DNA of 64,000 nt from positions 1,302,001 to 1,366,000 of the forward strand of contig OY776216.1 in assembly GCA_963675435.1 (NCBI GenBank). Reading direction: 5' to 3'. The stretch comes from Saccharicrinis sp963675435 (GTDB lineage: Bacteria; Bacteroidota; Bacteroidia; Bacteroidales; Marinilabiliaceae). Below the pieces are notes generated by a model, which saw nothing but the letters and a program-made list of their open reading frames with translations, did no database searches and was not told the origin of the DNA. The position numbers and the translations under genes are program-made. Positions 43,064 to 51,909 of this stretch are shown piece by piece (within the stretch, counting starts at the first letter, position 1; each line of letters opens with the position of its first letter).

Positions 43064-43632
43064 TGAGAAAAATTGCAGCTCATTATATTTTACATCCTGA
43101 TGGTTCTGTTGGGAAATTTCCAGTTATAGTATTTGACCAAGATGGTACTATAGTCGAAATTAGAGAAAGATCAAATTTTATTGAAGAGCCTTCGTTGGAA
43201 TTAGTAAATGGATTTCTTTGTCCTGGATTCGTTGATTTTTTTCAGAGTTCAGTTCTGGATAAAGAAAAATTAGAGATACAAAAGTATATAAATCGCCAGG
43301 TAATTTCCGGAGTAAAAGTATTGGGGGTTTCTGAAGTTGATTATATTCAAATTATAGACTATGGAACAAAAGATATATCTTTTACTAAAACAACTAAGGA
43401 ATTCTCATTGTTGCATAATAATTTTAATTCGTTGTTTGATTTTTTGAAAATTAATCAATCTGGAGTAGACCTGTTGATGAAGTATACAATTGAAAATGCA
43501 AATATACTGGAGATAAATGATCAAGTTGGAAGTCTTGAGGTCGGTAAAAGACCAGGTATTATTGCAATTTCAGGAATGGATTATGATACAATGAGGTTGA
43601 CAGATTCAGCTAAGATTAAGTTGATTGTGTAA
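43063..43632 (+). CDS. Minimal amidohydrolase-like protein lacking the metal site
   Basis: A 189-residue protein made of the two ends of an amidohydrolase. The N-terminal composite beta domain leads to NGFLCPGFVDFFQS, where active enzymes have PGFVDxHxH, and the C-terminal part has NANILEINDQVGSLEVGKRPGIIAIS, the typical closing segment. The catalytic TIM barrel is almost absent, and both metal-binding His are missing. The frame is clean and coupled to the preceding lipoprotein gene by one base, so it looks maintained rather than freshly broken. Function unknown. Confidence 0.7.
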   Translation: MRKIAAHYILHPDGSVGKFPVIVFDQDGTIVEIRERSNFIEEPSLELVNGFLCPGFVDFFQSSVLDKEKLEIQKYINRQVISGVKVLGVSEVDYIQIIDYGTKDISFTKTTKEFSLLHNNFNSLFDFLKINQSGVDLLMKYTIENANILEINDQVGSLEVGKRPGIIAISGMDYDTMRLTDSAKIKLIV

Positions 43633-43655
43633 AACCTCAAAATTTGGATGTTATT

Positions 43656-44507
43656 ATGGATAAATTATTAAAGGTTGCTATTGATGCTTCTATTGAAGCT
43701 GGAAAAGCAATAATGGATATATATGAAAACGGTGATTTTGGAGTTGAAAAAAAAGCTGATAATTCACCATTGACATTAGCGGATAAAGCAGCGCACAAGA
43801 TTATTGAAGGATATCTTCTTAATACCAATCTGCCTATTTTAAGTGAAGAAGGGAAACATGAAGATTTTCAGATAAGAAAAGGATGGGATAAATTGTGGAT
43901 TGTTGATCCATTAGATGGGACAAAAGAATTTGTTAAGAAAACAGGTGAGTTTACTGTAAATATTGCCTTGATAGAAAATAATTATCCTGTATTTGGTGTT
44001 GTTTTTGTCCCTGCCACTGGAGTTTTGTATTACGGAGGTAAAGGATGTTCTTCATATAAGGTTCAATTGAAAGTTGAATGGAGATCAACAGATATTGAGA
44101 ATATAGAGTTGGAAGACACACAAAAATTGCCTCTAAATAATAGTGGAGATGTTCTAAAAATAGTTGCAAGTGTGAGTCATCTATCCAAAGAAACCAAAGA
44201 ATTTGCAGCAATGTTAAAAGATGAGTATGGAAAAACAGATATCATGTCTGTGGGTAGTTCTATTAAAATATGTAAAGTAGCAGAGGGAAGTGCTGATGTC
44301 TATCCTAGATTAGGACCAACTATGGAATGGGATACTGCAGCTGGGCAAGCCGTGGCTGAAGGAGCGGGAATGAAATTTATCAATTGGAAAACAAAATCAA
44401 GATTTGATTACAATAGAAAAGAGTTATTGAATGAATGGTTTATTGTTGCTGGAGAAAAAGTTTCTGAAGAACAATTGCTTATGCTGATTTCTAAATCAAA
44501 TTTCTGA
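43656..44507 (+). CDS. cysQ: 3'(2'),5'-bisphosphate nucleotidase CysQ
   Basis: Magnesium-dependent phosphatase of the inositol monophosphatase superfamily that hydrolyses adenosine 3',5'-bisphosphate. About 283 residues. Metal-binding motifs LSEEGKH, WIVDPLDGTKEF and MEWDTAAGQAVAEGAG are all present. The ATG at 43656 fits the family start (DKLLKVAIDASIEAGKAIMDIY) better than the TTG at 43644. Confidence 0.94.
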   Translation: MDKLLKVAIDASIEAGKAIMDIYENGDFGVEKKADNSPLTLADKAAHKIIEGYLLNTNLPILSEEGKHEDFQIRKGWDKLWIVDPLDGTKEFVKKTGEFTVNIALIENNYPVFGVVFVPATGVLYYGGKGCSSYKVQLKVEWRSTDIENIELEDTQKLPLNNSGDVLKIVASVSHLSKETKEFAAMLKDEYGKTDIMSVGSSIKICKVAEGSADVYPRLGPTMEWDTAAGQAVAEGAGMKFINWKTKSRFDYNRKELLNEWFIVAGEKVSEEQLLMLISKSNF

Positions 44508-44597
44508 TTTACTATTATTTATTTACCTTATTGGATTAAAATATTACAATTTGTTGCATAACACCTTGTTAATTCCACTGATTTTTTAATTTTTTCT

Positions 44598-44605
44598 TAC
44601 CTTTG
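44598..44605 (+). promoter_or_regulatory. Promoter -7 element of pgk
   Basis: TACCTTTG fits TAnnTTTG exactly and lies about 80 bases before the pgk ATG. No clear TTG was found at the -33 position, where the sequence is T-rich. Confidence 0.5.
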
Positions 44606-44685
44606 TGGTCGCAAAAATAACCAGATGGTTATATGATGTGATATAATTGAATTAAATTTTTTAGAAACCATATAATTTTATTGAC

Positions 44686-45861
44686 ATGCCTGCAATTGAT
44701 ACTTACAATTTTTCAGGGAAAAAGGCGATTATCCGTGTGGATTTTAACGTGCCTTTAAATGATAAATTTGAAATTACTGACGACACTCGTATTGTTGCTG
44801 CACTTCCAACTATCAAAAAAGTGTTAGCTGATGGTGGTGCCGTAATCTTAATGTCTCACTTAGGACGTCCAAAAGGTGAAGCTCAAGATAAATTTTCATT
44901 AAAGCACGTTGTTGCTCATTTATCTGCTAAATTAGGTGTGGATGTAAAAATGGCTCCTGACTGTGTAGGTGCTGAAGTTAAAGCAATGGCTGATGACTTA
45001 AAAATGGGTGAAGTTATGTTGTTAGAAAACTTACGTTTTCACAACGAAGAAACTAAAGGTGACGAGGGTTTTTCTAAGCAATTAGCTGAATTAGCTGATG
45101 TTTATGTTAATGATGCATTTGGAACTGCTCACCGTGCACATGCTTCTACTACTATTATTGCTCAATATTTCGAGGAAAAAATGGCTGGTTTCTTATTAGA
45201 CAAAGAAATCAAGTTTTTAGGTGGAGCTGTTGCTAATCCTGTTAAGCCATTTGTTGCTATTGTAGGAGGTGCTAAAGTTTCAGGAAAATTAGAAGTGTTA
45301 AAGTCATTAATTGAAAAAGTTGATACAATTTTAATTGGTGGTGGTATGGCATATACTTTCCTTAAAGCGCAAGGACATTCAATTGGAGGTTCTTTAGTTG
45401 AGGATGATTTAATTGACACTGCTAAGCAAATTTTAGTTGATGCTGAAGCTAAAGGAGTAAACTTTATGTTGCCAGTTGATAACTTAGCTGCTGACAAATT
45501 TGCTGATGATGCAGATATTCAAGTTGTAGGTGTTGAAATTCCAGAGGGACGAATGGCGCTTGATGTAGGTCCTAAAACTGTTGAAGCTTATTCTGCTGAA
45601 ATCGCTAAAGCTAAAACTGTAGTTTGGAATGGTCCTATGGGATGTTTCGAAATGCCAAATTTCTCAAAAGGTACATTTGGTGTTTGTGAAGCTGTTGCTG
45701 CTTCTGATGCAATTTCTATTATTGGAGGTGGTGATTCAGTTGCTGCAGTTAATCAAAGTGGATTAGCTGACAAAATGAGTCATATCTCTACTGGTGGAGG
45801 TGCTTCTCTTGAGTACCTAGAAGGAAAAGTATTACCAGGAGTAAAAGCTGTTACTGAATAG
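44686..45861 (+). CDS. pgk: Phosphoglycerate kinase
   Basis: Glycolytic enzyme that makes ATP from 1,3-bisphosphoglycerate. 391 residues, normal length. RVDFNVPLND, SHLGRPKGE, LLENLRFHNEE, VNDAFGTAHRAHAST, the hinge region and GGGDSVAAV with STGGGASLEYLEGK are all visible. Codon use is richer in C and G third positions than in the capsule genes, as expected for a highly expressed gene. It is followed by a strong terminator, so it is probably monocistronic. Confidence 0.98.
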   Translation: MPAIDTYNFSGKKAIIRVDFNVPLNDKFEITDDTRIVAALPTIKKVLADGGAVILMSHLGRPKGEAQDKFSLKHVVAHLSAKLGVDVKMAPDCVGAEVKAMADDLKMGEVMLLENLRFHNEETKGDEGFSKQLAELADVYVNDAFGTAHRAHASTTIIAQYFEEKMAGFLLDKEIKFLGGAVANPVKPFVAIVGGAKVSGKLEVLKSLIEKVDTILIGGGMAYTFLKAQGHSIGGSLVEDDLIDTAKQILVDAEAKGVNFMLPVDNLAADKFADDADIQVVGVEIPEGRMALDVGPKTVEAYSAEIAKAKTVVWNGPMGCFEMPNFSKGTFGVCEAVAASDAISIIGGGDSVAAVNQSGLADKMSHISTGGGASLEYLEGKVLPGVKAVTE

Positions 45862-45885
45862 TAATATTACTTAATAATATAATTG

Positions 45886-45915
45886 ACCCGCAAGATTTTT
45901 CTTGCGGGTTTTTTG
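45886..45915 (+). terminator. Intrinsic terminator after pgk
   Basis: ACCCGCAAG (45886-45894), loop ATTTTT, CTTGCGGGT (45901-45909), followed by a T run. Perfect 9-bp G/C-rich stem 24 bases after the pgk stop. Confidence 0.93.
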
Positions 45916-45947
45916 TTTTATACAACTAATAATTTCTATTTGATAAT

Positions 45948-45980
45948 TTGTTTATTGCTCTACTTAAACTTGTATCTTTG
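45948..45980 (+). promoter_or_regulatory. Promoter of waaA
   Basis: TATCTTTG at 45973-45980 matches the -7 consensus; TTG at 45948-45950 lies 22 bases upstream, slightly longer than usual. The waaA ATG at 46003 follows 22 bases later. Confidence 0.5.
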
Positions 45981-46002
45981 CGTGAATTTTTAAAATGGGA
46001 TA

Positions 46003-47226
46003 ATGTTGTACTTATATAATACAGGTATATTTTTCTATAACTTAGCTATCAGATTATTTTCGTTGTTTAATAAAAAAGGACGATTGTTGCTTAGAGGAAG
46101 AAAGGCGACTATGGCTACAATAAAGCAACTTAATATATCAGAGAAGACCATTTGGATACATTGTGCTTCGTTGGGAGAATTTGAGCAGGGAAGGCCATTG
46201 ATTGAAGCCGTTAAGAAGCAAGATCCAAATAAGAAAATAGTGCTAACATTTTTTTCGCCATCTGGATATGAGGTCCGTAAAGATTATGAATATGCTGATT
46301 TTATATTTTATTTGCCATCAGATAGAAAAAGAAATGTAAAAAAATTTGTAGACGCAATTAATCCAGAGGTTAGCATTTTTGTAAAGTATGAATTTTGGTT
46401 TCATTATTTAGACTATCTTAAAAAATCTGAGATTAAGACTTATATTATTTCTGCTATTTTTCGGCCGGAGCATGCCTTTTTTAAAAGGTATGGAGGTTTC
46501 TATAGAAATATATTGACCTGTTTTACAAAATTATTTATTCAAGATGAGGAATCTGCAGAATTGTTAAAGAAAATAGGAATTACAAACTTTTGTGTATCCG
46601 GTGATACTAGATTTGATAGGGTTTGGGAAATCGCTCAAGCATCAAAAGAATATCCTGTGTTAGAAGAGTTCTCAAAAGGATGTAAAGTTCTGGTGGGTGG
46701 AAGCTCCTGGCCTGCTGGTGAAAAACTTATTGCCGAGTATTTAAAATTAAATACAGATATCAAGTTATTACTTGCACCTCATGAAATACATGAAGAGCAT
46801 ATTAGGCAAATAGAAGAAATTTTACCAATTTCTTCTGCTAGATACACCAAGCTTGATGGAGTAGATTTAAGCACAATAAGAGTTTTGATTGTGGATACTA
46901 TGGGAATGTTATCTTCTATGTATAGATATGGTGATGTGGCCTATATTGGGGGGGGGTTTGGAAGTGGCATTCATAATACGATAGAGGCTTCAACTTTTGG
47001 GCTACCTGTTGTTTTTGGTCCTAATTATAAAAAATACAAGGAAGCTTGTGATTTAATTATATCAGGAGGAGGATATGCAATAAGTAAACAATCTGAATTT
47101 AATAAAGTGATGGATCAACTATTTAAGAATGAAATAATTTATAATGATGCTTCTGTTGCTTCAAATAAATATGTTGAAAAGATGAGAGGTGCAACTGCTA
47201 TTATAATCAGTGAGTTGTATAAATAA
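46003..47226 (+). CDS. waaA: 3-deoxy-D-manno-octulosonic acid (Kdo) transferase
   Basis: Adds Kdo from CMP-Kdo to lipid A precursor at the inner membrane (GT30). 407 residues. An N-terminal membrane anchor (YNTGIFFYNLAIRLFSLF) is followed by GRKATM, WIHCASLGEFEQGRPLIE with the catalytic Glu, FVKYEFWFHYL and the C-terminal GGGFGSGIHNTIEASTFGLPVVFGP donor site. It shows that the organism makes Kdo-containing lipopolysaccharide. Confidence 0.95.
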   Translation: MLYLYNTGIFFYNLAIRLFSLFNKKGRLLLRGRKATMATIKQLNISEKTIWIHCASLGEFEQGRPLIEAVKKQDPNKKIVLTFFSPSGYEVRKDYEYADFIFYLPSDRKRNVKKFVDAINPEVSIFVKYEFWFHYLDYLKKSEIKTYIISAIFRPEHAFFKRYGGFYRNILTCFTKLFIQDEESAELLKKIGITNFCVSGDTRFDRVWEIAQASKEYPVLEEFSKGCKVLVGGSSWPAGEKLIAEYLKLNTDIKLLLAPHEIHEEHIRQIEEILPISSARYTKLDGVDLSTIRVLIVDTMGMLSSMYRYGDVAYIGGGFGSGIHNTIEASTFGLPVVFGPNYKKYKEACDLIISGGGYAISKQSEFNKVMDQLFKNEIIYNDASVASNKYVEKMRGATAIIISELYK

Positions 47227-47619
47227 TAGTAAGGCTTACTTTTGTTAATTGTTAATTAGTTGTTCATTAGCTTTCCATTTTTTGAATAACTCTTTCCATA
47301 ATTAGGAACTTATTGGTTTTAGCTGACAAATCGATTAAAATATTGCTATATAATAAGCGATTTGAACATTCCAATTGATGGACGTTATAAAAATATAATT
47401 GTTGATAAAAAAATCTTTTTTGGACAACTTTTAAGTTTTTTGAAAAAGTTAATATTCAGGTATTCAGTGGATAGTATCTTTAAAATGGACAACTTTTATA
47501 TGTGTTCATAAGTATTTCTTGTCTGAAATAGATCTCTTTTCTAATTTTACATTCGTAGAAAGTAAAGCACAAAAAATCATAACCTCTAGGTATTAAGGTA
47601 TTTAAAATTTTATAAGACT
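47227..47619. other. 393-base non-coding region upstream of nrdJ
   Basis: AT-rich region with no ORF of note. It holds two copies of a 13-base word (listed separately) and should contain the nrdJ promoter. TACATTCG near 47548 is a poor -7 candidate. I looked for a cobalamin riboswitch because nrdJ is B12-dependent, but saw no recognisable B12-box-like element. Confidence 0.45.
47421..47498 (+). repeat. Direct repeats upstream of nrdJ (possible operators)
   Basis: TGGACAACTTTTA occurs exactly at 47421-47433 and again at 47486-47498, 65 bases apart, both in the control region 120 to 200 bases before the nrdJ ATG. Between them lies AACTTTT with a nearby AAAAAGTT, another small inverted repeat. 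An exact 13-base repeat in such a short region suggests a binding site, but low complexity lowers certainty. Confidence 0.4.
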
Positions 47620-50178
47620 ATGGCAGTTTCACAAATCGAGCAAAAAGTTGAGGAATTGAAGAAGATTTACACAAATGATGAGGCGTATAATGCCGCTTTA
47701 AAATATTTTAATGGAGATGAGCTTGCTGCTCGTGTCTGGGTAAATAAATATGCGCTGAAGGATTCGGATGGAAACATCTATGAGTTAAATCCGGATGATA
47801 TGCATAGAAGGTTGGCAAAAGAGATTGCTCGAGTAGAGACGAAGTATCCAAATCCAATGTCGGAAGATGAGTTATATGAACTTTTTAAAGAGTTTAAATA
47901 TATCGTTCCACAAGGAGGTCCAATGGCAGGTATTGGAAATCAATTTCAAATTGCATCATTGTCTAACTGTTTTGTAATTGGAAATAATGGAGCTTCTGAT
48001 TCTTATGGTGGAATTATGAAGATTGACCAGGAACAGGTTCAATTGATGAAACGTAGAGGTGGTGTTGGTCATGATTTATCACATATTCGCCCTAAGGGGT
48101 CGCCTGTGAAAAATTCAGCCTTAACATCTACAGGTATTGTTCCTTTTATGGAACGTTACTCTAATTCAACCAGGGAGGTTGCTCAAGATGGTAGACGAGG
48201 TGCTTTGATGTTGAGTGTTTCTATTAAACATCCTGATTCAGAGTCGTTTATTGATGCAAAATTAGAGCAGGGTAAAATTACGGGAGCAAATGTTTCTGTG
48301 AAAATAGATGATGATTTTATGAAATCAGTTGTAGAAGGAGTTCCTTACCAGCAACAATATCCAGTAAAATCAAATAATCCTCAGTATACAAAAGAGGTTA
48401 ATGCAAGTCAAATTTGGGATAAGATTGTTCACAATGCATGGAAATCTGCAGAACCGGGAATTCTTTTTTGGGATACAATTATTCGTGAATCGGTACCTGA
48501 TTCATATGCAGATTTAGGATATGAAACTGTATCGACAAATCCTTGTGGAGAAATTCCTTTGTGCCCTTATGATAGCTGTAGACTAATTGCTGTTAATTTA
48601 TATTCTTATGTAGAAAATCCATTTACAGACAAAGCTAAATTTAATTTTAATAAATTTAGAGAACATGTTGGATATGCGCAACGTATCATGGATGATATTA
48701 TTGATCTTGAATTGGAAAAGATTGATGGGATTTTAAATAAGATTGAGGAAGATCCTGAGACTGACGAAGTGAAGTTAGTTGAAAAAAATCTATGGTTAAA
48801 TATTCGTAAGAAAGCTGAGGAAGGTCGTAGGACAGGTGTTGGTATTACTGCAGAAGGTGATATGTTAGCTGCATTAAACCTTAGATATGGTAGTGAGAAT
48901 GCTGTTGATTTTTCAATTGAAGTTCACAAAAATCTTGCCTTGGCAGCTTATCGTTCATCTGTTGATATGGCTGTGGAAAGAGGTGCGTTCCCAATATTTG
49001 ATTATAAAAAAGAGATTAATAACCCATTTATTAATAGATTGTTCGAAGCAGATCCATCTTTAGCAAGCGATATGAAAAAGCATGGACGTAGAAATATTGC
49101 GCTTTTAACAATTGCACCAACAGGAACAACAAGTTTAATGACACAAACTTCTTCTGGTATTGAGCCTGTATTTTTACCTGTTTATAAAAGAAGAAGAAAG
49201 GTAAATCCAAATGACCCTGAAACTCGTGTTGATTTTGTAGATGAGGTTGGAGATAGCTGGGAAGAATATACAGTATTCCACCATAAATTTGTTACATGGA
49301 TGGAAGCGAAAGGACATTCAACTACAAAAAATTATACTCAGGAAGAATTAAATAAGTTAATTGAAGAATCTCCTTATTACAAAGCAACATCTAATGATGT
49401 AGATTGGGTAAGTAAAGTGAGAATGCAAGGTGGAGTTCAAAAGTGGGTTGATCACTCAATTAGTGTAACGATTAATCTTCCGTCTACTGCATCTCAAGAG
49501 TTAGTTGGGGAATTGTATATCGAAGCATGGAAAAGTGGATGTAAAGGAGTAACTGTTTATAGGGATGGTTCTCGAGCAGGAGTTCTTGTTGCAGATAATG
49601 GCAAGAAAGAAGAAGAGACAAAGGCTACTTTCTCTAAGAAACGACCTGATGAATTGAGTGCAGATGTTGTAAGATTCCAAAATAATAAAGAAAAATGGAT
49701 TGCATTTGTTGGTTTAATGGATGGACGTCCTTATGAAATTTTCACAGGTTTAGCTGATGATGAAGATGGTATTTTATTACCTAAATCAGTTCAAACAGGG
49801 GTGATTATTAAGAATAGAGATGAGGATGGTGTGTCAAGATATGATTTCCAATATAAAAACAAGCGTGGATATAAAACTACAATTGAAGGATTGAGTCATA
49901 AATTCGATAAGGAATTCTGGAATTATGCCAAATTGATTTCAGGAGTATTGCGTCATGGTATGGCAATTGCGGATGCTATCGATTTAGTATCAGGACTTCA
50001 GTTGGATAGTGAATCTATTAATACATGGAAAAATGGTGTTGAAAGAGCACTTAAGAAATATATTCCTAATGGTACAAAAGCAAAAAAAGGAGTTTGTGAA
50101 TCGTGCGGCTCAGAGAATCTAACATATCAGGAAGGATGTTTGATTTGTCCTGATTGTGGATCTTCAAAATGTGGATAA
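47620..50178 (+). CDS. nrdJ: Adenosylcobalamin-dependent ribonucleotide reductase (class II)
   Basis: Reduces ribonucleotides to deoxyribonucleotides using B12 radical chemistry. 852 residues. NCFVIGNNGASDSYGGIM, GGVGHDLSHIRPKGSPV, STNPCGEIPLCPYDSCRL with active-site Cys, IAPTGTTSLMTQTSSGIEP and GVTVYRDGSR are class II signatures. The C-terminus has a zinc-ribbon CESCGSENLTYQEGCLICPDC and a terminal Cys pair for re-reduction. It lets the cell make DNA precursors with or without oxygen but needs cobalamin. Confidence 0.97.
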   Translation: MAVSQIEQKVEELKKIYTNDEAYNAALKYFNGDELAARVWVNKYALKDSDGNIYELNPDDMHRRLAKEIARVETKYPNPMSEDELYELFKEFKYIVPQGGPMAGIGNQFQIASLSNCFVIGNNGASDSYGGIMKIDQEQVQLMKRRGGVGHDLSHIRPKGSPVKNSALTSTGIVPFMERYSNSTREVAQDGRRGALMLSVSIKHPDSESFIDAKLEQGKITGANVSVKIDDDFMKSVVEGVPYQQQYPVKSNNPQYTKEVNASQIWDKIVHNAWKSAEPGILFWDTIIRESVPDSYADLGYETVSTNPCGEIPLCPYDSCRLIAVNLYSYVENPFTDKAKFNFNKFREHVGYAQRIMDDIIDLELEKIDGILNKIEEDPETDEVKLVEKNLWLNIRKKAEEGRRTGVGITAEGDMLAALNLRYGSENAVDFSIEVHKNLALAAYRSSVDMAVERGAFPIFDYKKEINNPFINRLFEADPSLASDMKKHGRRNIALLTIAPTGTTSLMTQTSSGIEPVFLPVYKRRRKVNPNDPETRVDFVDEVGDSWEEYTVFHHKFVTWMEAKGHSTTKNYTQEELNKLIEESPYYKATSNDVDWVSKVRMQGGVQKWVDHSISVTINLPSTASQELVGELYIEAWKSGCKGVTVYRDGSRAGVLVADNGKKEEETKATFSKKRPDELSADVVRFQNNKEKWIAFVGLMDGRPYEIFTGLADDEDGILLPKSVQTGVIIKNRDEDGVSRYDFQYKNKRGYKTTIEGLSHKFDKEFWNYAKLISGVLRHGMAIADAIDLVSGLQLDSESINTWKNGVERALKKYIPNGTKAKKGVCESCGSENLTYQEGCLICPDCGSSKCG

Positions 50179-50206
50179 AGTTTTGCCTATATAACTTTTT
50201 TACTTC

Positions 50207-50242
50207 AAAGCGGGTGAACCAATGGTTTGCTCGCTTTTTTTA
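50207..50242 (+). terminator. Intrinsic terminator after nrdJ
   Basis: AAAGCGGGTGAACC (50207-50220), loop AAT, GGTTTGCTCGCTTT (50224-50237): a 14-bp stem with three G-U pairs, running into T residues. Confidence 0.85.
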
Positions 50243-50288
50243 TGTCTTGTCTTTTGTTTCTTAAATTATAAACTATTGTCTAATATAT

Positions 50289-50296
50289 TATCTTTG
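50289..50296 (+). promoter_or_regulatory. Promoter -7 element of gltX
   Basis: TATCTTTG matches TAnnTTTG and lies 17 bases before the gltX ATG. No well-placed TTG is seen upstream. Confidence 0.45.
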
Positions 50297-50313
50297 CAGA
50301 AAAAATTTGAATA

Positions 50314-51834
50314 ATGACTGATAGAAAAGTTAGGGTGCGATTTGCCCCAAGTCCTACAGGACCTTTGCATATAGGAGGGGTAAGAACTGCTTTGTTTAAT
50401 TATTTATTTGCAAAAAAACATGGTGGTGATTTTATTCTTAGAATTGAAGATACTGATCAAACACGTTTTGTGGATGGAGCAGAGACCTATATTAATGAGT
50501 CGTTAGAATGGCTAGGATTAGCTGTTGATGAGGGCGTTATTCAAGGTGGTGAATATGGGCCATATAAGCAGTCAGAACGTAGAGATATTTATGTTAAATA
50601 TGCGGATCAATTAATTTCGGATGGATGGGCTTATTACGCTTTTGATACGCCAGAAGAATTAGAAGCGCTAAGAGAAAAGGCTGAAGCGGAGAAAACAAAG
50701 TTTTCATATGATATGAAAACCAGGATGGGACTTCGTAATTCATTGTCATTATCTGCAGAAGAAGTACAGCAGCTGAAAAATGATGGGGTTCCTTATGTGG
50801 TGAGATTTAAGATGCCTGAAGATGTTGAGGTTTTGGCAGTTGATATGATTAGAGGGGAAGTTAAATTTAATACTGCCATATTAGATGATAAAGTGATTTT
50901 TAAATCTGATGGTTTGCCTACTTATCATTTGGCAAATGTGGTAGATGATTATTTAATGAAAATTACGCATGTAATAAGAGGTGAGGAATGGTTGCCAAGT
51001 ATGCCGCTCCATATTATGCTTTATAGGGCTCTAGGATGGGAGGATGTGCGCCCGGAATTTGCACATTTACCATTAATTCTTAAGCCAACAGGAAAGGGTA
51101 AGTTGAGTAAGCGAGATGGAGATAAGGCTGGATTTCCAGTATTTCCGTTGGAGTGGAAACTACCAGAAGGAGATGTTGCTTCGGGATATAGAGAATCAGG
51201 GTATGTTTCAGAAGCTGTAGTTAATTTATTGGCATTGTTAGGATGGAACCCAGGAACTGAGCAAGAAATATTTTCATTGGAAGAGCTTGTTAATGCTTTT
51301 TCTATTGAGCGTGTTAATAAATCAGGAGCTCGTTTTGATCCTGAAAAAGCAAAATGGTTTAATCATCAGTACTTAATAAATACAAGTGATGAGAAATTAG
51401 CTGAATCTTTTAAAAAGGAATTGGATGGTAAAGGAGTTGTTGCAGACTCAGATCTAATTGTAAAGGTTGTTGGATTGGTAAAAGAACGCATTAATTTTGT
51501 ATCTGATTTGTGGGAGCAATCCTCGTTCTTTTTTGTTGCGCCTACGGAATATGATCCAAAGGTTGTTAAGAAGCGATGGAAAGGTGATGTGCCTGCTTTT
51601 ATGACAGAATTAGTAAGTGTTTTAGAAAATGTAGATAAATGGGTGGCAGATGATATTAAAGCTGTTATTTCGACTCAAATTGAAGCAAAAGAACTTGGTT
51701 TTGGTTTGGTGATGAATGCCTTTAGGCTAGCGTTAGTTGGTGGTGGATTTGGACCAGACTTAATGTTAATTGCTGAGTTATTGGGAAAAGAGGAAGTGAT
51801 TTTAAGAATAAATAAGGCGGTAGAGAGTCTTTAA
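50314..51834 (+). CDS. gltX: Glutamyl-tRNA synthetase
   Basis: Charges tRNA-Glu. 506 residues, class I synthetase: RFAPSPTGPLHIGGVRTALFNYLFAKK with the HIGH-type motif, RIEDTDQTR, LPTYHLANVVDDYLMKITHVIRGEEWL, and KLSKRDGDKAGFPVFP with the KMSKS-type motif. The GDKAGFPVFPLEW insertion after the KLSKR is usual in Bacteroidota enzymes. Ends before a bidirectional terminator shared with fabH. Confidence 0.97.
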   Translation: MTDRKVRVRFAPSPTGPLHIGGVRTALFNYLFAKKHGGDFILRIEDTDQTRFVDGAETYINESLEWLGLAVDEGVIQGGEYGPYKQSERRDIYVKYADQLISDGWAYYAFDTPEELEALREKAEAEKTKFSYDMKTRMGLRNSLSLSAEEVQQLKNDGVPYVVRFKMPEDVEVLAVDMIRGEVKFNTAILDDKVIFKSDGLPTYHLANVVDDYLMKITHVIRGEEWLPSMPLHIMLYRALGWEDVRPEFAHLPLILKPTGKGKLSKRDGDKAGFPVFPLEWKLPEGDVASGYRESGYVSEAVVNLLALLGWNPGTEQEIFSLEELVNAFSIERVNKSGARFDPEKAKWFNHQYLINTSDEKLAESFKKELDGKGVVADSDLIVKVVGLVKERINFVSDLWEQSSFFFVAPTEYDPKVVKKRWKGDVPAFMTELVSVLENVDKWVADDIKAVISTQIEAKELGFGLVMNAFRLALVGGGFGPDLMLIAELLGKEEVILRINKAVESL

Positions 51835-51854
51835 AGACTTCGCTAATTGATAAA

Positions 51855-51892
51855 AAAAACGGGTGGTATCATTTGAAACCACCCGTTTTTTT
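51855..51892. terminator. Bidirectional terminator between gltX and fabH
   Basis: AAAAACGGGTGGT (51855-51867) pairs with ACCACCCGTTTTT (51878-51890). A and T tracts on the outer sides make it usable on both strands, fitting the convergent gltX (+) and fabH (-). Confidence 0.92.
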
Positions 51893-51909
51893 ATCGTTAT
51901 TAAAGAAAA

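Noticed and set aside
45162..45497. 111-codon minus-strand frame inside pgk
   Set aside because: Antisense to a highly conserved, highly expressed gene; open only because of codon bias.
47227..47619. Cobalamin riboswitch before nrdJ
   Set aside because: B12 dependence made this plausible, but no B12-box-like conserved core or matching long-range pairing was found by eye.
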